DNA of 64,000 bases. Origin: Oligoflexus sp. (GTDB lineage Bacteria > Bdellovibrionota_B > Oligoflexia > Oligoflexales > Oligoflexaceae). Each line of letters begins with the position of its first letter. Position 1 is the first letter of the stretch. Under the pieces are notes generated by a model. That model saw nothing but the letters and a program-made list of their open reading frames with translations. It searched no databases and was not told where the DNA came from. The DNA lies in assembly GCF_035712445.1 (NCBI RefSeq), contig NZ_DASTAT010000063.1:62001-126000 (forward strand), read 5' to 3'. Shown piece by piece: positions 43,667 to 51,069 of the stretch. The position numbers and the translations under genes are program-made.

Positions 43667-46600
43667 TCACCAGAGTTCATCGTCCTGAAGCCCTGCATCC
43701 TCTTCGATTTTCTTACCGGGTTCCACCTTTTTTTCCGCGCCCGAGCTTTTCTCGGCCGGTCGAGCCATCGGGACTTCGCTGGCCACGCTGCCGGGAGCCG
43801 CAGGCGAAGCAGGGGACGGAGCGGAGGGAGCGGGATTGGAAGCAGTTCCCGCGGGAGTGGACACACCCATTGTTTCCCGCGGGGCCTCACCTTTCGCCAT
43901 GGGAACCTGTTCCATGACGGGAAGGACGGGAATGCTGCCCTCGCGAGCCGCCGCATTATCCTTGCCTGGCAGACCTTCGATCAGTTTGGGACCACTCTGC
44001 ACGCCATCAGGTTTCAAGAAGGGTTGGAACGCGCGACGGGGCACGCGGGATCCGCCGCTCAAAACTGTGGCAAGGTTCACATAGGAGCGAACGCTGGCGC
44101 TGCGGGCGAATTCATTCTGGAAGGTTTCGCCTTCTTTTTCGAAGTTGGTGAATTCGTAGGAATCACCATCACCCGCACCTTGCATGACAAGGCCCTGCGG
44201 CAGGTCCACGGCAACCGGGGCCGAGCAGCTGTGCGTGCGGGTTGGCCAGACCTGGATGTTCGCCATGGCCGGCTCATTGGGGTCGAGCATCTTCTGATAG
44301 CCGGTTTCCTTGATCATGGCCTTCGCATAATCCGTCCAGATCGGAAGGGCACCGTAGGCACCCGAGATGCGGAAACCGCCGCGACGCATGGTCTTGTTAT
44401 GATCGTAGCCCACATAGGAAGCGATCACGTGGGTATGGACCATGGGCTCCAGGGCTTCGTTCGGCTTCACCGGGAAGGGCACGAAACCAGCGAAGTAAGC
44501 GGTCACGTAATCGTTGGTCGTTCCTGTTTTGCCGTAAGCGGGGACACCGATCCTGCGCATCTTGTCCGCTGGCTGGCCCTCGATCGGATATTCCAGGTAA
44601 AGCTCACCGCGGGCCCGGCGACCAGTTCCGTGGGTGACGACTTTTCTGAGGATCTCGCTCATCTGGGCCGCGTAGCAGGGATCGACCAGCTGGAATTCCT
44701 GGCGTTTGGGTTCATAGAGCAGGTTCCCATCACGATCCTCGATCCGCCGGATGAAGTTCAGCTGGTTATCAGGACCATCTTTATAGAAGCGGTAGATCTT
44801 CCCGTTCGCAAAGGTCTGATAGACTTTCGCCACCTCCGCGACCGACACATCGTTGGTTCCCAAACCAAAGGACATGACCGGCTCCAGCTTCGAATAGACG
44901 CCCATCGCGCGCGACAGGTTGCTGAGGTAGCGAAGGCCGACGATGATGCGGAAGTCATGATGATTGAAGTACTGATAAAGGGAGTACTGATCTTTCTGCG
45001 AGATCACGCCCTGATAAAGATCCTCCATCGACTGGGCGATGCGATCGTAGTAGCGAAGGGGCAGAAAGCCGCCGAGGTTCACATCCTCAAGGCTCACGCC
45101 GCCGCCACCCCAGATGGCCTGCGCGTCGAGCGGATTCAAAGGACGACCCACGGGCGGATCTATATTCACAAGCTTGCCTTTGGCTCCGGGTTTGAATTCT
45201 TCGCCGGGCAGTTCTTTCACATAGCCCAGAGCCGGACGGTGACCGGACGACAGCACGCGGAAGCGGGCGACGAGGCCCAATGTCTGCGGATCGGTGAAGA
45301 GGGATTCAGGTCCCGAATTCGCCACGCGCGCGGCCAGAACCTTCCAGTCCTGACGGGCATCCAGCGCGAGAGTCGAAAGGCGTTCCCAGTTTTTCTTCAC
45401 AAGGTCGATGCGCAGGTTCCGTTCGCGATCCGAAACATCGCCTTCATCCAGACGGTAGATGTTCTGGAGTTCGGTCATGTACCCGCGGCCCCACCACATC
45501 TTGCTCACTTCGCGCAGAAGTTCCATGCGGCCCGAGAAGATCAGATCGGGCTTCAGTTCTTCGACCGCGCGCGCGAGCATGAACTCTTTCACCCCGTTAT
45601 TGTCGAGCTGCACGCCCGTTTCCTTGGCCACGCGGTAATGGAAGTCGCGGGGGGCTTCACCATCCAAAGGCATCAGGTTCATGGAGTTCAAAAGCTCCTT
45701 GAACTCCTCGAAATTCAGCTTGTCCAATAGATGCGCGGTCAGGTAGACGGTCGCAAGGTTTTCCGACTTCACACCGGCCCAGACGATCGAAACATCTTCA
45801 TAAGGGCTGCTGTGGTCAGGGCGCGGCAGATAGAACTTCCCTTGGAAGGGAAAGATGCGGCGTTCGTTATCGATGCGATCGAGGATGGTCCAGCCGAGCT
45901 GCAAGGCGGCGAAGAAGACCACGGATTTAAAGACCGAACCCGGCTGCCGGGTGGCGAAGACCGCGCGGTTGAAACCTTGCGAATCAAAGCCCGAGACCAC
46001 GGCGCGCACCTCGCCTTCGTCAATCGCAATCAGACCGCCGTTGACGTTCGGGCGTTTTTTGAGTTCCAGCACCGCCTGATGAGTTTCCTCGTTGTATTCG
46101 AGCACCTCGACAAAGACGATGTCGCCGACCTTGATGCGGTCCATCATTTCTTTCAGATGATCTTCATAGGGACGGTAGGTGGGGATCGAAAGGATTTTCG
46201 CGGTGCGAATCAAAGCATCGGTGCCGATCACGCCTTTGGGTAAACCGAAGTCGATTTGAATTTCAGGCGTCTTGCCTTTGACGACCTTATCGACCTTGCC
46301 GTAATAGAACTGATTGACTTCCAGATCACGCAGCGAGCGATAGAGTTTCTTGTCCTCGACCTTGTAATCATCCAGGATCATTTCCAGGCGCGACAGGTTC
46401 CGGCGCATCTGCAGCTGGGCGGCATCCTGCAGTTTCTGGTCTATGGTCGTATAAACCTTGAGCCCGGCGTGGTTCAGCTCCGCGATGGATTCCATGTCCA
46501 GGGCTTCCAGGATTTCCTTCTTATCGAGCTGGCCGCGGATCAGGGAAACCAGGGCCACTTCCTGGGTTCGGAATTTACCCTGGTTGAAGGGGACTTTTTC

Positions 46601-47410
46601 ATTGAAGGCGACCTTGAATTCGTCTTCCTTGATCCAGCCCTGCTCATACATGCGGCGCAGAACGTAGTTCTTCCGCCAGTTGGCGTTGTTCCAGGCCTCT
46701 TCCTTGTCTTCGCGCGTATACTTCACGAAGGGATTGTATTTGTTCGGAGCCTTCACCGAACCGGCGATGAAGGCGGCCTCGACCAAGTTCAGCTCCTTCA
46801 CGTCCTTGTTGAAATAATAACGCGCGGCAATGCCTATGCCTTTGCCGTTCGCGGTGACGTGAAACTGATTCAGATAGAATTCCAGGATCTGCTGCTTGGA
46901 ATACATGCGCTCCAGCTGGAACGAGCGGATCAGCTCCTTGATCTTCCGCTTGAAGGAGTGTTCGCGATGATCCATGATATTCTTCACGGTCTGCTGGGTG
47001 ATCGAGGAACCCCCGCGTTTGAAGCGGAAACCGTTCTGCACCCCTTCGCCGAAAGCCAGGGCGATCGCGGTCGGATCAACGCCGAAATGCTGGAAGAAGT
47101 TCTTATCTTCCGCGGCCACCATCGCCTGGATCATATGCTCGGGCACCTGATCGATCGTCACATAGCTGCGATGCGCGTCATCGAAGATGCTGCCGATCTT
47201 GGTCTGCTCATCAAGGGTATAGAGCGTGGTTTCCTCGTTGATGCGGGCGAGGATGGTCGATTTTTTAAGTTCCGACACATCGCCAAAGTACACCAGGTAT
47301 GTTGTGAAGCCTCCCAGAACGATAAGGCTCAACACCCCAGCCCCAGCCAACGCAAGCAGGACGGCCAGGAATTTCTTTTTTTCGAGTTTCAAGGGCACCT
47401 CTTTTGGCAT
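43667..47410 (-). CDS. Class A penicillin-binding protein (PBP1-like) with a large insertion
   Basis: 1247 residues, well above the about 700-860 usual for class A PBPs. A membrane anchor lies at about 14-42. The GT51 transglycosylase domain has catalytic Glu101 (AAEDKNFFQHFG), the RGGSSITQQ motif and the FYLNQ region. The transpeptidase domain has S492xxK495 (GSVFKS), SxN at 549-551 and KTG at 961-963 (YGKTGTTND). Between SxN and LEPVMSFGLGTND (about 842-855), usually about 60 residues apart, there are about 290, so an extra about 225-residue domain is inserted. The last about 110 residues are Pro/Ala/Lys-rich. It polymerises and crosslinks peptidoglycan; the added domain may bind a partner or guide localisation. 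Confidence 0.93.
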   Translation of the reverse strand: MPKEVPLKLEKKKFLAVLLALAGAGVLSLIVLGGFTTYLVYFGDVSELKKSTILARINEETTLYTLDEQTKIGSIFDDAHRSYVTIDQVPEHMIQAMVAAEDKNFFQHFGVDPTAIALAFGEGVQNGFRFKRGGSSITQQTVKNIMDHREHSFKRKIKELIRSFQLERMYSKQQILEFYLNQFHVTANGKGIGIAARYYFNKDVKELNLVEAAFIAGSVKAPNKYNPFVKYTREDKEEAWNNANWRKNYVLRRMYEQGWIKEDEFKVAFNEKVPFNQGKFRTQEVALVSLIRGQLDKKEILEALDMESIAELNHAGLKVYTTIDQKLQDAAQLQMRRNLSRLEMILDDYKVEDKKLYRSLRDLEVNQFYYGKVDKVVKGKTPEIQIDFGLPKGVIGTDALIRTAKILSIPTYRPYEDHLKEMMDRIKVGDIVFVEVLEYNEETHQAVLELKKRPNVNGGLIAIDEGEVRAVVSGFDSQGFNRAVFATRQPGSVFKSVVFFAALQLGWTILDRIDNERRIFPFQGKFYLPRPDHSSPYEDVSIVWAGVKSENLATVYLTAHLLDKLNFEEFKELLNSMNLMPLDGEAPRDFHYRVAKETGVQLDNNGVKEFMLARAVEELKPDLIFSGRMELLREVSKMWWGRGYMTELQNIYRLDEGDVSDRERNLRIDLVKKNWERLSTLALDARQDWKVLAARVANSGPESLFTDPQTLGLVARFRVLSSGHRPALGYVKELPGEEFKPGAKGKLVNIDPPVGRPLNPLDAQAIWGGGGVSLEDVNLGGFLPLRYYDRIAQSMEDLYQGVISQKDQYSLYQYFNHHDFRIIVGLRYLSNLSRAMGVYSKLEPVMSFGLGTNDVSVAEVAKVYQTFANGKIYRFYKDGPDNQLNFIRRIEDRDGNLLYEPKRQEFQLVDPCYAAQMSEILRKVVTHGTGRRARGELYLEYPIEGQPADKMRRIGVPAYGKTGTTNDYVTAYFAGFVPFPVKPNEALEPMVHTHVIASYVGYDHNKTMRRGGFRISGAYGALPIWTDYAKAMIKETGYQKMLDPNEPAMANIQVWPTRTHSCSAPVAVDLPQGLVMQGAGDGDSYEFTNFEKEGETFQNEFARSASVRSYVNLATVLSGGSRVPRRAFQPFLKPDGVQSGPKLIEGLPGKDNAAAREGSIPVLPVMEQVPMAKGEAPRETMGVSTPAGTASNPAPSAPSPASPAAPGSVASEVPMARPAEKSSGAEKKVEPGKKIEEDAGLQDDELW

Positions 47411-47430
47411 GTAACCTTTTGAACTCCCAA

Positions 47431-47459
47431 ATTATCGCGCGAAGCTCGATCGAAGTCCA
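47431..47459 (-). promoter_or_regulatory. Predicted promoter of the PBP gene
   Basis: On the minus strand TGGACT and GATAAT are separated by 17 bases, 21 bases upstream of the start codon. The -35 is a partial match. Confidence 0.45.
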
Positions 47460-47496
47460 CAGCTTCTCGACCCGTATCCGGCGGGAGTCGCTTCCA

Positions 47497-47505
47497 TGCT
47501 ATAAT
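47497..47505 (+). promoter_or_regulatory. Extended -10 promoter of the HtrA-like gene
   Basis: TGCTATAAT at 47497-47505 is a perfect TATAAT with the TGn extension. No good -35 was seen, as usual for extended -10 promoters. The start codon is at 47538. Confidence 0.55.
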
Positions 47506-47537
47506 AGTGAAATGAAAATTTCAGGAGACAGCGAATC

Positions 47538-48713
47538 ATGAGAAAAAGCGGATGGTGCCTCGGCGTCGATCAAGGCCTCGGTTTCTGGCGCCACCTCGCT
47601 GCCAAACAAGGCCTCGGTCTGCGATGCCGCCTCGCTGCCAAACAAGGCCTCGGTCTTTTGCGCCACCTCGGAATCCTATGCTGTCTCCTCCCCTCCCTGG
47701 CGGAAGCACGCATTTTTCAGAGTTTTCATGATATCGTAGCGCAGGTCGAGCCCAGCGTCGTGCATATTCAGACCAGGGAAAGGCCATTGCGTCCTGCGAA
47801 TGGGACGGATCCTTATTTCCATTTTTTTCAAAGTCAGCCGCCGCAAAACAGCACGAGCTTTCCGCTCGGGACGGGTTTTCTGATTCAGCCCGCAGGCTAC
47901 GTCGTCACCTCGTTTCAGATCGTCGACGGACTCCAGCGCCTCGAAATCATCACGACGCAAAAAAAGCGTTACGCCGCGGAATACGTGGGTGGAGATCGGC
48001 AGAGTGATCTGGCCCTTTTGCGCATCAAAGATGCAAAAGGTTTGCGCACGCTGGATTTTGCCGACAGCAATGCCGTGGAAACCGGCGACCCCGTCCTGGG
48101 TTTTGGTTTCCCCTTGGGTTTCAAACCACTCGTGACATCAGGCATGATTGCCGCACGAGGCCAGGTCATGGGAGCCGGTCCTTTCGATGCGCATTTCATG
48201 CTGGATTTACCGACTCATCCTGGCAATCTTGGTGGGCCCTTGGTCGATACGCGCGGACGTGTCATCGGTCTTTTGGCTTCACCGGGCGCGGGCCTTTCCC
48301 ACTTCGGCTTTGCTCTGCCATCCCGGTTAATGCAGGCTTTGATCCGGGATCTGATCAAGGACGGCAAGCTACAGAGGCCCTGGCTCGGCCTTGTGGCCAG
48401 AAATATTCCCTCGCTCGATAGTGTCGCGGAACTTTATGATCCCAGCATTCGCGCCGGGGTTTTGGTCGACAATTTGATCGTGGAAGGACCGGCCGCACGC
48501 GCGACTCTGCAGGTCGGTGATCTGATTCTGTCGCTCGGCGAACAGAAGATTCAAAACATCGGTGATCTGCAGGTCTTTTTAAGGTCGAAAAAGCCCGGGG
48601 ATCGGGTGAATGCCAAGGTTTTTCGACGCCGTGCCGGACAAGTTAACATACCGATTCAACTCGGAGAAATACCCGGCGCTCAGGATCTTCCACAGGAACG
48701 TGATCTCTATTAA
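47538..48713 (+). CDS. HtrA/DegP-like protein with PDZ domain, catalytic His and Ser lost
   Basis: 391 residues. The ATG at 47538 follows AGGAGA by nine bases. Residues 12-45 are three copies of a 12-residue repeat (QGLGxxxxLAAK type), then a hydrophobic signal (HLGILCCLLPSLAEA) likely cleaved near residue 57. The trypsin-like domain is recognisable: GTGFLIQPAGYVV, the Asp site SDLALL (Asp157) and the GNLGGPLVD block. At the catalytic His position (normally NHVV) the sequence is TSFQIV with Gln127, and at the Ser position (normally GNSGGP) it is Leu231. A PDZ domain (about 285-375) with AGVLVDNLIVEGPA follows. It cannot be a classical protease and may act as a chaperone or peptide-binding sensor in the periplasm. 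Confidence 0.9.
   Translation: MRKSGWCLGVDQGLGFWRHLAAKQGLGLRCRLAAKQGLGLLRHLGILCCLLPSLAEARIFQSFHDIVAQVEPSVVHIQTRERPLRPANGTDPYFHFFQSQPPQNSTSFPLGTGFLIQPAGYVVTSFQIVDGLQRLEIITTQKKRYAAEYVGGDRQSDLALLRIKDAKGLRTLDFADSNAVETGDPVLGFGFPLGFKPLVTSGMIAARGQVMGAGPFDAHFMLDLPTHPGNLGGPLVDTRGRVIGLLASPGAGLSHFGFALPSRLMQALIRDLIKDGKLQRPWLGLVARNIPSLDSVAELYDPSIRAGVLVDNLIVEGPAARATLQVGDLILSLGEQKIQNIGDLQVFLRSKKPGDRVNAKVFRRRAGQVNIPIQLGEIPGAQDLPQERDLY
47577..47671 (+). repeat. 36-bp in-frame direct repeats in the HtrA-like signal region
   Basis: Two complete units of 36 bases (47577-47612 and 47613-47648) and one partial unit encode the 12-residue repeat ahead of the signal sequence. Core wording is ctcgctgccaaacaaggc. A multiple of three keeps the reading frame. 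Confidence 0.85.
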
Positions 48714-48727
48714 GCCGACAATCCTGC

Positions 48728-48743
48728 GGGGCTCATCAGCCCC
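48728..48743 (+). terminator. Hairpin after the HtrA-like gene
   Basis: GGGGCT and AGCCCC are separated by CATC, 15 bases after the stop. A T-poor tail makes it a weak terminator. Confidence 0.4.
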
Positions 48744-48757
48744 TCAAACGAAGTGAT

Positions 48758-48786
48758 TTGACCATCACTGGCCCCACCGCTATACT
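48758..48786 (+). promoter_or_regulatory. Promoter of the transketolase gene
   Basis: TTGACC and TATACT are separated by exactly 17 bases, 42 bases before the ATG. This is one of the best sigma-70 matches in the window. Confidence 0.7.
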
Positions 48787-48827
48787 CCCGCCGCCACCCT
48801 ATAGATTCCCGAACCGAGGACATTTCC

Positions 48828-50789
48828 ATGAATGACTTGCAAACGATTAATGTGCTCAAGGGCCTTGTCATCGACGGCGTTGACAAAGCGAAATCAGGAC
48901 ACCCAGGCGGTGCCATGTCCAGCATGGATTTTGCCTATCTCCTGTTCCGTGAGTACCTCCGTTTCGATCCGAAAGACACCAAGTGGCTGGGCCGTGACCG
49001 CTTCGTTCTGAGCGCTGGCCATGAGTCCATGTTGATCTATAGTTTCCTGCACTCCATTGGCTGGCTGCCGATGGATGAACTGAAACGCTTCCGTCAGCTG
49101 CATTCCAAAACTCCGGGTCACCCCGAAAACTTCATCACCGATGGCGTGGAATGTACGACCGGGCCTTTGGGCCAGGGCGCGGCCATGTCCGTGGGTTTTG
49201 CCATTGCGGCGAAACATCAGGCGGCGGTTTTGGATGAAGAGCTCTTCGGCCACCGCACCTGGGCGCTTTTGGGTGACGGTTGTATGCAGGAGGATATCAC
49301 CCTCGGTGCGGCGTCGCTCGCAGGTCACCTGAAACTTGATAACCTGATCTGGTATTACGATCGCAACGCGGTGCAGATCTCGGGTAAAATTTCCCGCTCC
49401 GCATCCGATGATTATAAGATGGTGTTCGAAGGCATGGGCTGGGATGTGGTGGTCGTCGACGGCCACGATCACGGCCAGCTGCGTAAGGTACTCGACAGCA
49501 CCGAAAAGAAACTGAAAAGGCCTCTGCTCATCATCGGCAACAGTACGATGGCCAAGGGCGCTCACTCGCTCGAAGGCAGCGAGAAAACCCACGGCTCGCC
49601 GCTGCCTGCTGATGAACGCACCAAGACCAAGGAACGCCTCGGTCTGCCGAACGAAGCCTTCTACGCGCCCCAGGAATTCTACGATAATTTCCGCAAATTC
49701 TTCGGTGCGAAATCCGAGCGCGTGGCCAACTGGAAAAAACGCCTTGAGACGAAACAGGCCGACGCCAACTTCAAAAAACTTTTCACCGCCTACTACGAAA
49801 CCAATACCTGGCGCAACCTGCCTCAGGTTCAGTGGCCGCGCGATAAAGAACATCCCACACGTAACGCCTTCGGTGATGTGATTTTGAAATGGGCCGAAGC
49901 CTTGCCGAACCTCATGGGCGGCAGTGCCGACCTGGAACCTTCGAACTGTCTGGAAGGCTTCGCGCATCTCGTTGGTGACTTCAGCAACGAAAATGCCAAA
50001 AATCGCAACCTCGCCTTCGGTGTGCGTGAGTTCCCGATGTCCGCCATCACCAATGGTATGGCGCTGCACGGCGGCGTGATTCCCTTCGATGCCACTTTCC
50101 TCTCGTTCGCCGACTACTCGCGTCCCGCCCTGCGTTTGGGCGCGATTCAACGCTGCCGCGTAATTCATGAATTCACCCACGACTCCTTCCATTTGGGTGA
50201 AGACGGCCCGACCCACCAGCCGGTCGAGCACATGATGTCGCTCCGTTTGATTCCCAACTTCTATCTGATGCGTCCGGCCGATGCCTATGAAACCCAGGTC
50301 ATGATGGAAGTTGCCCTGAACCTGACCAGCGCGCCCTCGGCGATCTGCCTGTCGCGGCAAAAACTCCCGATGCTGCCTGTGTCGTCGGAAACTCTGGCTC
50401 AGGCCCGCTTTGGTGCCTATGCTGTGGTCGACACGGACACGCCTGAACTTGTGATCATGGCCACCGGCTCGGAAGTCTCCTTGGCCCTGGATGCCCTGAA
50501 GCTTCTGCCCGGCGTCAAAGCCAAAGTGGTGTCGATGCCCTGCTGGGAACTCTTCGATGAGCAACCGAAAAGCTACAAAGACAAGGTGCTCAATCCGAAA
50601 TGCAGCAAACGAGTGTCCATCGAAGCCGGCTCGACTTTGGGCTGGCAGAAGTACACCGGCAGCGACGGCCTGAACATCGGACTCGATCGTTACGGTGACA
50701 GCGCCCCGGCCGGTGATCTGGCCAAGGAGTATGGATTTACTCCCGAGCAGGTCGCGGCCCGGATCAAGAACTACCTCGATTTGAAATAA
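48828..50789 (+). CDS. tkt: Transketolase
   Basis: 653 residues, typical length. The thiamine-diphosphate binding motif GDG is followed by the expected block (LGDGCMQEDITLG), and the N-terminus has KSGHPGGAMSSMDFAYLL. The pyrimidine domain contains HDSFHLGEDGPTHQPVEH, in which the catalytic His and Glu lie. It transfers two-carbon units between sugar phosphates in the pentose phosphate pathway, in the cytosol. It has its own strong promoter and terminator, so is monocistronic. Codon bias toward C-ending codons suggests high expression. Confidence 0.97.
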   Translation: MNDLQTINVLKGLVIDGVDKAKSGHPGGAMSSMDFAYLLFREYLRFDPKDTKWLGRDRFVLSAGHESMLIYSFLHSIGWLPMDELKRFRQLHSKTPGHPENFITDGVECTTGPLGQGAAMSVGFAIAAKHQAAVLDEELFGHRTWALLGDGCMQEDITLGAASLAGHLKLDNLIWYYDRNAVQISGKISRSASDDYKMVFEGMGWDVVVVDGHDHGQLRKVLDSTEKKLKRPLLIIGNSTMAKGAHSLEGSEKTHGSPLPADERTKTKERLGLPNEAFYAPQEFYDNFRKFFGAKSERVANWKKRLETKQADANFKKLFTAYYETNTWRNLPQVQWPRDKEHPTRNAFGDVILKWAEALPNLMGGSADLEPSNCLEGFAHLVGDFSNENAKNRNLAFGVREFPMSAITNGMALHGGVIPFDATFLSFADYSRPALRLGAIQRCRVIHEFTHDSFHLGEDGPTHQPVEHMMSLRLIPNFYLMRPADAYETQVMMEVALNLTSAPSAICLSRQKLPMLPVSSETLAQARFGAYAVVDTDTPELVIMATGSEVSLALDALKLLPGVKAKVVSMPCWELFDEQPKSYKDKVLNPKCSKRVSIEAGSTLGWQKYTGSDGLNIGLDRYGDSAPAGDLAKEYGFTPEQVAARIKNYLDLK

Positions 50790-50798
50790 GTGACCCTG

Positions 50799-50836
50799 CC
50801 CTGTTCGTCATCCTTGGCGAACAGGGTTTTGTTTTT
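50799..50836 (+). terminator. Intrinsic terminator of tkt
   Basis: A 9-bp stem CCCTGTTCG/CGAACAGGG with a 10-base loop is followed by TTTTGTTTTTT. Confidence 0.92.
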
Positions 50837-51069
50837 TCATAAAAACCCGCATTGGATTTTTTCAAACTCTTCAGCTCACGTCTGTCTCCTCTTTCAGAAA
50901 TCCCGCGTTCATCCCGCAAAAGGTTCCTTGAAACAAACGAGAATTTGGTGAAGCATAGGCCAGACCAAATGCAATGGGCTGACGTGCGTGGATGGACAAC
51001 GGACAAAACGCGCGTGGGGCTGACGGGCAATGGACCGCAACCGACTACGAATTTTTTAGGAGTTCATGT
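50837..51069 (+). other. Upstream region of the fadN-fadA operon
   Basis: 233 bases without a gene. An AGGAG site (51058-51062) precedes the fadN ATG. A possible TTGAAA element lies near 50930, without a strong -10 partner. No clear fatty-acid regulator site could be named. Confidence 0.35.

Noticed and set aside
44024..45730. 568-codon plus-strand open frame
   Set aside because: It is antisense to the PBP gene; the PBP has all catalytic motifs.
48894..50564. 556-codon minus-strand open frame
   Set aside because: It is antisense to transketolase and shows no family pattern.
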